Of a DNA stretch of 64,000 nucleotides, positions 1-7,565 are shown piece by piece (within the stretch, counting starts at the first letter, position 1; each line of letters opens with the position of its first letter). A program made the position numbers and the translations under genes. Below the pieces are notes generated by a model. The model was given only the letters and a program-made list of their open reading frames with translations, ran no database searches and had not been told where the DNA came from. Source of the DNA: Butyrivibrio hungatei NK4A153 (GTDB lineage Bacteria > Bacillota > Clostridia > Lachnospirales > Lachnospiraceae); the NCBI RefSeq assembly GCF_000424465.1, contig NZ_KE384198.1:62001-126000 (forward strand), written 5' to 3'.

Positions 1-361
1 TCTTGAAAGCTTCTCCGACTGCGTAATTGTCGTCAAAGAGAATATCTCCCGCAAAGCCGATAGTCACAGCATCCTTGTCTTTTGTCTTTATAGAATACGA
101 GTATGCTTCATCGCCTTCGTATACTTCTGCAGCATTTCCTGCATTTTCATCTCCGGCAATTGCAGCATTTTTTGCCTGACCTGCTTCGGGTATAACATCC
201 CATACCGAAAGAATACTCTCGGTATCACTCGACGATCCGTCGAATAAAGCAACTATTCCGATTACAAAAATCCCACTAAATACCACAATCAGGAATGTTG
301 CCGCAAATGCGAACGATGCATTTCTTAAAGTTTTTGTGTTTTTAGCAAAATGTTGTTTCAT
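1..361 (-). CDS. CapA-like metallophosphatase family protein (5' part only)
   Basis: The window holds the first 120 codons of a minus-strand gene that runs off the left edge. The product starts with a short basic stretch and one hydrophobic segment (about residues 17-40), which suggests a membrane-anchored or exported protein. A Ser/Glu/Ala-rich linker follows, and then, near residue 100, TIGFAGDILFD. That matches the first metal-binding strand of the PGA_cap/CapA family (calcineurin-like, named for poly-gamma-glutamate capsule synthesis). Most of the enzyme domain is missing, so the call rests on this motif and the N-terminal layout. No clear Shine-Dalgarno precedes the ATG at 361. Confidence 0.55.
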   Translation of the reverse strand, partial: MKQHFAKNTKTLRNASFAFAATFLIVVFSGIFVIGIVALFDGSSSDTESILSVWDVIPEAGQAKNAAIAGDENAGNAAEVYEGDEAYSYSIKTKDKDAVTIGFAGDILFDDNYAVGEAFK

Positions 362-368
362 AACAAAG

Positions 369-396
369 AGTATACCACAATATATTGTTAGAGCAA
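369..396 (-). promoter_or_regulatory. Possible promoter of the CapA-like gene, with palindrome
   Basis: On the minus strand TTGCTC (391-396) and TATACT (369-374) are 16 bp apart. The spacer holds the perfect palindrome ACAATATATTGT (377-388). The -10 box ends only 8 nt before the ATG, so if this promoter is used the mRNA would be nearly leaderless. Confidence 0.35.
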
Positions 397-419
397 AATA
401 TCGAAAAGTCTGGGATTCT

Positions 420-447
420 CACTAAGCTCGCCATGGCTCGCTAAGTG
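420..447. repeat. Imperfect 28-bp GC-rich palindrome
   Basis: CACTAAGC...GCTAAGTG surrounds a central CCATGG. It is a GC-rich dyad inside AT-rich intergenic DNA between the rplA terminator and the CapA-like promoter. It resembles the REP-type stem-loops scattered through bacterial genomes. No second exact copy was found in this window. Confidence 0.4.
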
Positions 448-452
448 CTCTG

Positions 453-487
453 CTCAAAAAAAGAACGAGTCCTCAGACTCGTTCTTT
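453..487 (-). terminator. Rho-independent terminator after rplA
   Basis: Read on the minus strand, a perfect 10-bp stem (AAAGAACGAG / CTCGTTCTTT, 460-469 and 478-487) with an 8-nt loop is followed by a run of T. It stands 20 nt after the rplA stop and should end the rpmG-secE-nusG-rplK-rplA transcript. Confidence 0.85.
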
Positions 488-506
488 AATGTATTCAGTA
501 TGTTTA

Positions 507-1196
507 TCAATACTTGTTTGCTACAACCTTTACGCCGGGGCCCATTGTTGTTGCAAGAGTGATGCTCTTGAGGTACTGACCCTTTACGGATGAAGGCTTA
601 GCCTTTGCGATTGCATCCATAAGTGCGTTGAAGTTCTGCTCAAGCTGTTCCTCTGAGAAAGAAGCCTTTCCAACAGGAACATGAATGATGTTAGCCTTAT
701 CAAGTCTGTACTCGATCTTACCGGCTTTGATATCATTAACAGCCTTAGTTACATCCATAGTAACTGTGCCTGCCTTAGGGTTAGGCATGAGACCCTTAGG
801 TCCGAGAACCTTACCGAGACGTCCTACAACACCCATCATATCAGGTGTAGCAACTACAACGTCGAAATCAAGCCATCCTTCGTTCTGGATCTTAGGAATA
901 AGTTCCTCTCCACCAACGAAATCTGCTCCGGCAGCCTGAGCCTCGTCAAGCTTTGTTCCCTTAGCAAATACAAGAACCTTAACAGTCTTACCTGTTCCGT
1001 TAGGAAGAACAACAGCGCCTCTGATCTGCTGATCAGCGTGACGGCTGTCACAACCTGTCTTGATATGAACTTCTACAGTTTCATCAAATTTAGCAGTTGC
1101 TGATTTCTTAACAAGAGCTATTGCATCAGCGGCTTCATACTGCTGTGTCTTATCAATAAGCTTAGCAGCTTCTAAGTATTTCTTTCCGTGTTTCAT
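507..1196 (-). CDS. rplA: 50S ribosomal protein L1
   Basis: Full-length L1 (229 aa; the family is about 230), which builds the L1 stalk of the large subunit and in many bacteria represses its own operon by binding an mRNA mimic of 23S rRNA. Typical segments are present, including [20 protein letters not shown] around residues 127-146. It is the last gene of the operon, 13 nt after rplK, and is followed at once by a strong terminator. rplJ and rplL, which often come next, are absent here. Confidence 0.98.
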   Translation of the reverse strand: MKHGKKYLEAAKLIDKTQQYEAADAIALVKKSATAKFDETVEVHIKTGCDSRHADQQIRGAVVLPNGTGKTVKVLVFAKGTKLDEAQAAGADFVGGEELIPKIQNEGWLDFDVVVATPDMMGVVGRLGKVLGPKGLMPNPKAGTVTMDVTKAVNDIKAGKIEYRLDKANIIHVPVGKASFSEEQLEQNFNALMDAIAKAKPSSVKGQYLKSITLATTMGPGVKVVANKY

Positions 1197-1209
1197 CTCT
1201 CATCCTCCA

Positions 1210-1635
1210 TCAGTCTTCTACTACGATTCCCATACTACGTGCTGTTCCAGCGATCATGCTCATAGCAGCCTCGATATCAACAGCATTAAGGTCAGGCATC
1301 TTTGTCTCTGCAATCTTTCTAACTTCTTCCTTAGAAATAGTTGCAACCTTAGTCTTGTTAGGAACTCCTGAACCCTTCTGGATCTTAGCAGCTTTCTTAA
1401 GAAGAACTGCTGCAGGTGGAGTCTTTGTGATGAATGTGAAACTTCTGTCTGCATATACAGTGATAACTACAGGGATGATAACGTCACCCTTGTCTGCTGT
1501 ACGTGCGTTAAACTGCTTTGTGAATTCACCGATGTTTACACCGTGCTGACCAAGTGCGGGTCCAACCGGTGGTGCTGGTGTTGCTTTACCAGCCTGGATC
1601 TGTAACTTAATGTATCCTTCGACTTTCTTTGCCAT
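1210..1635 (-). CDS. rplK: 50S ribosomal protein L11
   Basis: A 141-aa L11 that binds the GTPase-associated region of 23S rRNA. The N-terminal domain carries the Pro-rich signature [16 protein letters not shown] near residues 20-35, and the C-terminal RNA-binding domain ends in TARSMGI. The ATG has a clear GGAGGTG upstream. It is separated from nusG by a 142-nt leader containing a stem resembling L1-binding sites (1657-1694), which would couple L1 levels to expression of L11 and L1. Confidence 0.98.
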   Translation of the reverse strand: MAKKVEGYIKLQIQAGKATPAPPVGPALGQHGVNIGEFTKQFNARTADKGDVIIPVVITVYADRSFTFITKTPPAAVLLKKAAKIQKGSGVPNKTKVATISKEEVRKIAETKMPDLNAVDIEAAMSMIAGTARSMGIVVED

Positions 1636-1656
1636 TTTGGCACCTCCTGAAAATAT

Positions 1657-1694
1657 GTGGTCGGCGCATCATCTCCTGGAAACGATGCTCCCAC
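1657..1694 (-). promoter_or_regulatory. Candidate L1-binding autoregulatory stem in the rplK leader
   Basis: On the minus strand GUGG(GA)GCAUC pairs with GAUGC(GCCGA)CCAC, forming a helix with an asymmetric internal loop. Such a GGGAG...GCCGA core resembles known L1-binding mRNA sites that mimic the 23S L1 stalk. It lies about 20 nt upstream of the rplK start. The pairing is seen in the sequence. The L1-binding role is inferred from position and shape. Confidence 0.5.
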
Positions 1695-1777
1695 TCCAGT
1701 GACATGCCCCAAACAGGGCTATATATCCAAGCGCTCTCGCACTTAAATATCAAAAAATAAATGATCTGCTATACAAA

Positions 1778-2404
1778 TCAGCTGTCAATTCTTCTTACTT
1801 CAGCGAAACTGATTTCTACAGGTGTCTCACGTCCAAAGAGATCTACGTTAATGGTAGCTGTCTGCTTACCAAAATCCATTCTCTGAACAACACCCGCTGT
1901 ATCCTTCCAAACTCCGGCTACAACTGCAATCTCATCACCAACACCGAAATCAACAGAAACTGTATCTGTCTTGATTCCGAGAGGCTTGATCTCAGCATCT
2001 GTAAGAGGAACCGGCTTGCTTCCGGGACCTACGAAACCGGTAACACCACGTGTGTTACGCACTACATACCATGTCTCATCGTTCATATCCATGTTCACAA
2101 GGACATAGCCGGGGAACATCTTTCTCTGAACGTTCTTGCGAACGCCATTCTTAACTTCAACTACATCCTGAAGAGGGATCCTTACTTCAAAGATCTGATT
2201 CTCAAGATGTCTGTTAATGATGGCACTCTCAAGGTTATCCTTAACCTTCTTCTCGTATCCGGAATATGTGTGCACAACATACCAATGAGCGTTTTCGTTC
2301 GTATCAGTACTCTGTGTTTCAGCCGCTGCCTCATTGTCTGCGGAAGCGGTTGAATCTGATAATACCTCATCAGATTCAAAAGACTTTTCCATCTCTTCTG
2401 ACAT
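1778..2404 (-). CDS. nusG: Transcription antitermination/elongation factor NusG
   Basis: A 208-aa NusG that binds RNA polymerase and links transcription to translation or Rho. An acidic Ser/Glu/Asp-rich extension of about 38 residues precedes the NGN domain, which starts at HWYVVHTYSGYEKKV. The C-terminal KOW domain (about 150-206) begins at FGVGDEIAVV. The extension is longer than in most orthologues, and acidic extensions of this type occur in some Clostridia. It lies 12 nt after secE in the operon. Confidence 0.97.
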   Translation of the reverse strand: MSEEMEKSFESDEVLSDSTASADNEAAAETQSTDTNENAHWYVVHTYSGYEKKVKDNLESAIINRHLENQIFEVRIPLQDVVEVKNGVRKNVQRKMFPGYVLVNMDMNDETWYVVRNTRGVTGFVGPGSKPVPLTDAEIKPLGIKTDTVSVDFGVGDEIAVVAGVWKDTAGVVQRMDFGKQTATINVDLFGRETPVEISFAEVRRIDS

Positions 2405-2416
2405 ATTATCTCCTTA

Positions 2417-2671
2417 TTATTTAGAAACAGACATTAAAAGATTAATGCCTTCTTCAAACGCATAGTCCAATACAGCTATCAAGATACAGCAAACAATAGA
2501 AGCAACCACAACTGCGGTTGTCTGCTTAACAACATCATCTTTTGTAAGCCAGATAATCTTGCCAATTTCCGCTTTTACGCCTTCAAAAAATCCTCTAATC
2601 TTGTCAATGAATGACTTGCCGGATTTATTTGAAGTTTTGGACTTGTTCTCTACTACCTTGGTCTCTTCCAT
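2417..2671 (-). CDS. secE: Preprotein translocase subunit SecE
   Basis: An 84-aa SecE, the small essential clamp subunit of the SecYEG channel. It has a charged N-terminus, an amphipathic helix (FFEGVKAEIGKIIWLTKDDV) and one C-terminal membrane span (VVVASIVCCILIAVLDYAF). This is the single-span Gram-positive form. Gene order rpmG-secE-nusG-rplK is classical. Confidence 0.95.
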   Translation of the reverse strand: MEETKVVENKSKTSNKSGKSFIDKIRGFFEGVKAEIGKIIWLTKDDVVKQTTAVVVASIVCCILIAVLDYAFEEGINLLMSVSK

Positions 2672-2704
2672 ACCCGCAGTCTACCTCCTATACAAGGATG
2701 AAAA

Positions 2705-2854
2705 TTACTTTGTCTCTTTATGTAAAGTATGAGCTTTGCAGAAAGGGCAATACTTCTTCATCTCAACACGATCAGGATGTGTCTTCTTATCCTTTGTTGT
2801 GTCATAGTTACGATTTTTGCACTCTGTGCAAGCCAATGTAATTCTTGTACGCAT
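2705..2854 (-). CDS. rpmG: 50S ribosomal protein L33, zinc-ribbon form
   Basis: A 49-aa gene reading [17 protein letters not shown]... and ending HTLHKETK. Two CxxC pairs (C9/C12 and C36/C39) mark the zinc-binding C+ form of L33. The ATG at 2854 is preceded by GGAGGTGA. It is the first gene of the rpmG-secE-nusG-rplK-rplA operon and 33 nt upstream of secE. Confidence 0.95.
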   Translation of the reverse strand: MRTRITLACTECKNRNYDTTKDKKTHPDRVEMKKYCPFCKAHTLHKETK

Positions 2855-2919
2855 TATCTCACCTCCGGGCGTAATAGTCGTTTAATAAACAATACTTAAA
2901 TAACTTATTTTTAAGCATA

Positions 2920-2945
2920 AAAAAAAGACATAAATCTTTTGTCGC
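2920..2945 (-). terminator. Weak AT-rich hairpin with T run
   Basis: On the minus strand AAAAGA-TTTATG-TCTTTT is followed by more T. It comes after the GT2-GtrA stop (2990) but also lies just downstream of the rpmG promoter. It could end the upstream transcript, attenuate the ribosomal operon, or do neither. The stem has little GC. Confidence 0.35.
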
Positions 2946-2951
2946 CTACTC

Positions 2952-2980
2952 AATATATCATACAGGCATACCTTCGTCAA
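2952..2980 (-). promoter_or_regulatory. SigmaA-type promoter of the rpmG operon
   Basis: Minus strand TTGACG (2975-2980), 17-bp spacer, TATATT (2952-2957). It starts inside the last bases upstream of the ribosomal operon and would give a leader of about 90 nt before rpmG. Confidence 0.7.
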
Positions 2981-2989
2981 CGAATTTTT

Positions 2990-4045
2990 TCATTTATAGA
3001 CAAACTCTCTCTGCACATAGAAGCTGATAAGAAAAAGCATGCCATCGACAGCGATCTTTATGCACACTTCGGGGATCATAGGCATGATACTGTGTCCGAG
3101 TGTAACAAAAAATCCGCTAAGCAGCATGATTGCTACTGCCAGCGCAAAATAAGAAATCGCGGCTTTCGATTTTTCTTTTTCTCCCGAAAAAACAATTTCA
3201 TAATTAATGAAGAAATTATATGTCGCCGAGATTATTCTCGCCAATATCGTAGAAAGCATGATATACCCCATCTTCACAGGCGCATTCACAAGCACCGTGC
3301 AGAAGAATCCAAAAAGCACCATGTCCAGAAGGCATGATGAAACGGACGAAAGCAGGAACTTAAAGAAAACCGCATAAATCCTGAGCGAATCAAGCAACGG
3401 ATTAAAGTGGCTGGACTTATTCTCCTCAAGATATATTGTATCCACGGGAACTTCAATTATGCTGATATCCTTTTCTTTTGTGGCTATGAGCATATTTGTC
3501 TCAAACTCAAAGCGCTCCCCTTTTTCGGTCAAAAGATATTTCATAAAATCCACGCCGATTCCGCGAAGTCCGGTCTGCGTATCGCTTATCTTAAGTCCAA
3601 GAAGAAGATTCATGACACGGCTTGTTGTCTTATTTCCAAACACACTTCTTGCAGGAATTCCGGGCTTTCCGAAATCTCTCACACCGAGAATGAGCGACTT
3701 GATGTTATCCGCCAGTACTTCACCGCACTTGCAGATATCTTTTACAGAGTGCTGCCCGTCGGAATCCGCGGTAACAACACCGACAAGATTGTCATACTCA
3801 TTGATGCAATGATTAAATGCCTCCTTGAGTGCCCTTCCCTTTCCCATATTAACGGCATTTCTCAAGGTCACAGCGCCGAGCTTTCTGACCTCATCAAAAG
3901 TGTGCCCGTATTTTGCGGGATCTGAGCCGTCATCAACCACGATCACAGGCTCTGTCGTTGTTTCGACAAGCTCTTTTACCAATCTGATAAGTTCTTCTCC
4001 CGGCTCATATGCCGGAATGACAATAGGAACAGCACCTTTACTCAA
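2990..4045 (-). CDS. GT2 glycosyltransferase fused to GtrA-like membrane domain
   Basis: A 351-aa protein. Residues 7-220 are a GT2/dolichyl-phosphate-sugar-synthase-like transferase with VVDDGS (36-41) and the metal-binding DSDGQ (94-98). Residues 230-350 form four hydrophobic helices of the GtrA type, implicated in moving polyprenyl-phosphate sugars across the membrane. A likely role is making and presenting a lipid-linked sugar for a GT-C enzyme. The gene overlaps the 3' end of the large membrane protein (4038-5945) by 8 nt, which supports coupled translation and joint function. Confidence 0.85.
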   Translation of the reverse strand: MSKGAVPIVIPAYEPGEELIRLVKELVETTTEPVIVVDDGSDPAKYGHTFDEVRKLGAVTLRNAVNMGKGRALKEAFNHCINEYDNLVGVVTADSDGQHSVKDICKCGEVLADNIKSLILGVRDFGKPGIPARSVFGNKTTSRVMNLLLGLKISDTQTGLRGIGVDFMKYLLTEKGERFEFETNMLIATKEKDISIIEVPVDTIYLEENKSSHFNPLLDSLRIYAVFFKFLLSSVSSCLLDMVLFGFFCTVLVNAPVKMGYIMLSTILARIISATYNFFINYEIVFSGEKEKSKAAISYFALAVAIMLLSGFFVTLGHSIMPMIPEVCIKIAVDGMLFLISFYVQREFVYK

Positions 4046-5945
4046 GAGTTACTCCCCTTCCACTGTTTATTATTTTGTATATTTTACAACTTTCGAACTT
4101 ACTTCCTTCTTTTAAAAGAGGTAAGAAAAGATCTTTTGAGATTTCATCATCATCTTCAATGTATAAATATGAAGCATGACTCGCAAGCAGTTTATCACCA
4201 ATCGACGCCGTATCATCGGATTCAGTCATAAAACCGTCATAGACAAGGGCGACAGGTGATGCCTCCTTGTTAATATATGCATTGTGGACCCAGTACGAAG
4301 AATGTCCGTCGCGCATAACCAGAATTCTCTTGCCCTGCAATTCCTTATCCGCCGTCACGTTATCCACAAGGAGTTTTCCTTTTTCACCGATCATGTCCTC
4401 TATATAAACCCTGTTTTCCTCCGCCACATCTCTGTAGCCGTTTATATAAAAGAGAAATCCCTTGTAGTCCGCTGTCACAAAGACAAACACAAGAAATGCA
4501 AGCGCAAATATCTTTGATTTTTTAAATTTACCCGCACCATTATACAATACCCCGGCCAAAAGATACACCCCGCCAAGCATAAAAGGACAGCCGTATCTGG
4601 CAATCGAAAGCGACATCGCATAGGCATCAAGGTACTGATCTTCAGTCTGAAAGATTGATATATGTGCCAAAAAGATGATCCCGTAAGCCAAAAGTGCCGT
4701 AGTCGCGGTAAAAATCGCAAGCTTCACAATATCTTTTTTATCCGCTGCTTTTTTATAAAAAAGAAATGTCAAAAACAATCCCATCAAAATCAGCATTGCG
4801 CCCGCCGAAACATCTATCGTAAGATTGCTGTCTCCATGCATCGGAAGAAGCCAGAAGCCCTTCATAAAAAAGCCTGCTTTGTCCATAGTATTCGCAGGAG
4901 CCACGTAATCGCCGGAAGTTGCAAGGCGTATTCCCGCTCCTGTCAACTTGGCAACTCTTCTGTTGATGAAACAAAATCCAAGCCAGGAGCCGTAGACTAT
5001 AAAACTTGCGACTCCGGAAGCAATGTACTTTCGCATATTCTTTTGCCCAAAAACAATTCCGAACACGAATGCAAATGCCGCCCACTCTGCTCCGACCGAT
5101 TTTGTCAAAAGAAGAACCGATGCGTACAAAAAAATCTTTATATAATAAAATTCTTCATTATTCAAATTCTCATTTCCGCGTCTGCCGCTCCAAAGTGTCA
5201 GAAGAAGCGCCCCGTAAATGATTCCCATCGTCACATCCGCAGGAGTTCCGTAGTAGATTATTCCGTTGAAGATTCCGGGAAAAAGAACCATCGCCGCAAA
5301 ACAGAACACCGTAAGCACATTCTTTTTTGCCCCAGAGAACTTATCCGCCGCTTTCTTCACAACTCCGAAAAGAGGCATCATGAATATTGTATTGGTCACG
5401 AAATATCCGAGAAACTGCAGGTTTTCTCTGTACTTACCAAGTCCCATAAAAAGAAACAAGCACTTATACAATGAGCCCGCGGGCGGATAATCACCAAACT
5501 CAGGCGATACATTGCCATACTTTCCCGCAAATCCGTTCAGATAAAAAATCTGCTTGGCATCCTGCGACCAGAAATTAATGTCATCCCACCACGAAAAAGC
5601 AAGTCCCGACGTAAGAAAGCCCATTATCACAGAGGTCACGATAAGCCCGATAACTTCGGGAGATAAGATACTTTTCCCAAGTGCCTCAAGTCTTTTGCTC
5701 TCAGCATTTTTCTTTTTATCCATAAAAAAAGAAATAACGCTCAGCACTATATACAGAGAAGCCTCAACAAACACGCCGCGCAGCGCGCCAATGATGGCAA
5801 GAACATACATGGTAAGCCCCAGAGCCGCATATGCTACAGGAAGCGTACTTGCCATATTCTCCTTATATCTGTATGAAAAATTTGCAGCCATTAGAATTAC
5901 TGCGGCCGCGCACAGAATGAATCCGATAAGATCGACAGTCCACAT
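4038..5945 (-). CDS. Polytopic membrane protein, GT-C glycosyltransferase-like
   Basis: A 635-aa protein with about a dozen hydrophobic helices and a soluble C-terminal tail (about 520-635). After the third or fourth helix an outer loop reads SWWDDINFWSQDAK and then GDYPPAG. A DD or DE pair followed by a YPP-type loop is characteristic of lipid-phosphosugar-dependent GT-C transferases. Together with the overlapping GT2-GtrA gene it would decorate a surface polymer using a polyprenyl-phosphate sugar. No exact family is recognised. The start has AGGA about 12 nt upstream. Confidence 0.6.
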   Translation of the reverse strand: MWTVDLIGFILCAAAVILMAANFSYRYKENMASTLPVAYAALGLTMYVLAIIGALRGVFVEASLYIVLSVISFFMDKKKNAESKRLEALGKSILSPEVIGLIVTSVIMGFLTSGLAFSWWDDINFWSQDAKQIFYLNGFAGKYGNVSPEFGDYPPAGSLYKCLFLFMGLGKYRENLQFLGYFVTNTIFMMPLFGVVKKAADKFSGAKKNVLTVFCFAAMVLFPGIFNGIIYYGTPADVTMGIIYGALLLTLWSGRRGNENLNNEEFYYIKIFLYASVLLLTKSVGAEWAAFAFVFGIVFGQKNMRKYIASGVASFIVYGSWLGFCFINRRVAKLTGAGIRLATSGDYVAPANTMDKAGFFMKGFWLLPMHGDSNLTIDVSAGAMLILMGLFLTFLFYKKAADKKDIVKLAIFTATTALLAYGIIFLAHISIFQTEDQYLDAYAMSLSIARYGCPFMLGGVYLLAGVLYNGAGKFKKSKIFALAFLVFVFVTADYKGFLFYINGYRDVAEENRVYIEDMIGEKGKLLVDNVTADKELQGKRILVMRDGHSSYWVHNAYINKEASPVALVYDGFMTESDDTASIGDKLLASHASYLYIEDDDEISKDLFLPLLKEGSKFESCKIYKIINSGRGVTLE

Positions 5946-6059
5946 ACTATGTTTCCTATTCCCAAATTAGTATTTTCAGATAAAAAGAAAAACAAAATTA
6001 TTATAGTATTAATATTCCATTAAATCATCGCTTTTCACTATTTTTTCACTAAAAAACGA

Positions 6060-6087
6060 TTGACATTTGCACAATAATATATAAAAT
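6060..6087 (+). promoter_or_regulatory. SigmaA-type promoter of the FliD-like gene
   Basis: TTGACA (6060-6065), 16-bp spacer, TAAAAT (6082-6087). The leader of about 100 nt contains a hairpin, CGTGCG...CGCACG enclosing TGTCA/TGACA. No sigma28 (flagellar) consensus was seen. Confidence 0.6.
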
Positions 6088-6192
6088 GTAAGTAACTAAA
6101 GGTGGCTAAGTATGCCCTCGTGCGTCTGATGTCAATGGAATGACAGAATCATTATACCGCACGTATATCAAGGAAGAAAGGAGGGGCATCGA

Positions 6193-7503
6193 ATGGCAGG
6201 AATATCTCTAAATGGTGTTTATAACCATTTCATACAGGACTACGTGTCAAAAGATGTTACACAGGCCGACGCACATCGTAAGGATGAGCTTAGGGATGTG
6301 TATAAGTCGATTGCAAAAATAAACAAAAACTCCCCTCTTTATTTACTTTCAAATGATGACGATGTGCGTATTGACGCAATAGATATAAAAGAGCGTGCAA
6401 GACAGCTTCAGAACAGTATCTTTAACCTTAGCGATCAGGAAGATAAATCTTCCCTGAATCACACTTCCGCTTTCTCGACAGATTCGGATACGGTAGTTGC
6501 TTCATACATCGGCAAAACTCCGAACGAAGATGTCGGAACGGCAGGTTTTGATATCGAAGTATCACAGCTCGCTTCGCAGCAGGTAAATACGGGACTTATG
6601 CTTTCAACGGATTCATCAAGCGTACTTCCTCCCGACAATTATTCATTTGATGTAAAAGTCGGCGAGCAGGAATTTGAATTCCAGTTCAGCATTTACGGTG
6701 CCGACAAGAATATAGATGTACTACAGAAACTTGAAAAGCTGATAAATAAGGCCGACATAGGTCTTTCAGCCGAAATATTAGAGGGAACCAATAACCGCTC
6801 TGCGCTTCAGATCTCATCCAAACACACCGGTCTCCACCCCGGAGAACTCAGCCAGTTTGAGATATATGAGACTGACGGAGAACTCAAAAGTGGTGCTGTT
6901 GCCGCTCTCGGACTTGATATGGTTTCCGCTCCCGCTTCCAATGCGCACTTTGCGTTAAACGGCGACGAGAAAACAGCCATTTCAAATCACTTCACAGTCG
7001 GCTCCAAGTTTGACATCCACTTAAACGGTGTCACAGAGCCCGGAGATTCGATACATGTCGGTGTCAAAAAAGATAACGAGGCGCTTGTAAACCATATAAC
7101 CGCCCTCATCGACAACTACAACAGTTTTGTAAACGACGCTGCACAGGAACACGACGTCAAGTACAAAGGCGACAAGCTCAGGTCTGAAGCAATATCGATT
7201 GCGCGCCAGCACATAAAAGATACCGAAGCACTCGGAATCAAGCTCGAAGGAGACGGTGTAATATCGATAGATACGGACACACTCAAGGAAGCTGTCACAA
7301 CAAGCAATAACACCGACGCACTTGAGCCCATCAAGAAATTCTCGGAATCACTTCTTTCGATGGCAAAAGAGATCTCGGTAAATCCTATGAAGTACGTTGA
7401 CAGGCCTGTCGTTAATTATAAGAACCCCGACAACAAAGAAAACGTGGCTTCACCGTACATCACAAGTGAGTATTCAGGCATGATGTTCAACAATTATTGT
7501 TGA
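6193..7503 (+). CDS. FliD-like flagellar hook-associated protein
   Basis: A 436-aa protein. Residues about 110-220 resemble the FliD N-terminal domain (FDIEVSQLASQQVNTG, then a beta-rich region and an SALQISSKHTG-type motif). The C-terminal part (GVISIDTDTLKEAVTT, then a helix) resembles the FliD C-terminal region. It has no signal peptide, as expected for a type III flagellar export substrate. SD AAGGAGGGG is placed correctly. It is the only flagellar-type gene here and sits among surface-sugar genes, so it may be a filament-cap paralogue or linked to flagellin glycosylation. Confidence 0.55.
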   Translation: MAGISLNGVYNHFIQDYVSKDVTQADAHRKDELRDVYKSIAKINKNSPLYLLSNDDDVRIDAIDIKERARQLQNSIFNLSDQEDKSSLNHTSAFSTDSDTVVASYIGKTPNEDVGTAGFDIEVSQLASQQVNTGLMLSTDSSSVLPPDNYSFDVKVGEQEFEFQFSIYGADKNIDVLQKLEKLINKADIGLSAEILEGTNNRSALQISSKHTGLHPGELSQFEIYETDGELKSGAVAALGLDMVSAPASNAHFALNGDEKTAISNHFTVGSKFDIHLNGVTEPGDSIHVGVKKDNEALVNHITALIDNYNSFVNDAAQEHDVKYKGDKLRSEAISIARQHIKDTEALGIKLEGDGVISIDTDTLKEAVTTSNNTDALEPIKKFSESLLSMAKEISVNPMKYVDRPVVNYKNPDNKENVASPYITSEYSGMMFNNYC

Positions 7504-7520
7504 AGCCTGTTTAATATAGA

Positions 7521-7550
7521 GAAGCAGCTCGCCAAACGGCGGGCTGCTTC
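7521..7550. terminator. Hairpin terminator between convergent FliD-like gene and glf
   Basis: A 13-bp GC-rich stem (GAAGCAGCTCGCC / GGCGGGCTGCTTC, one wobble) with AAAC loop lies 18 nt after the + strand stop and 16 nt after the glf stop. It is followed on the + strand by a poor T tract. It probably serves both convergent genes. Confidence 0.75.
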
Positions 7551-7565
7551 TGCTTTACGCATTAT

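Noticed and set aside
2855..2990. tRNA-Trp near secE-nusG, as in some Firmicutes
   Set aside because: No cloverleaf or T-loop sequence is present; the stretch holds only the promoter and a weak hairpin.
4662..5474. Plus-strand ORF of 270 codons
   Set aside because: Antisense to the GT-C-like membrane protein; Lys/Cys/His-rich composition without a recognisable domain.
6060..6192. Sigma28 flagellar promoter for the FliD-like gene
   Set aside because: No TAAA-N15-GCCGATAA pattern; a sigmaA-type TTGACA/TAAAAT is present instead.
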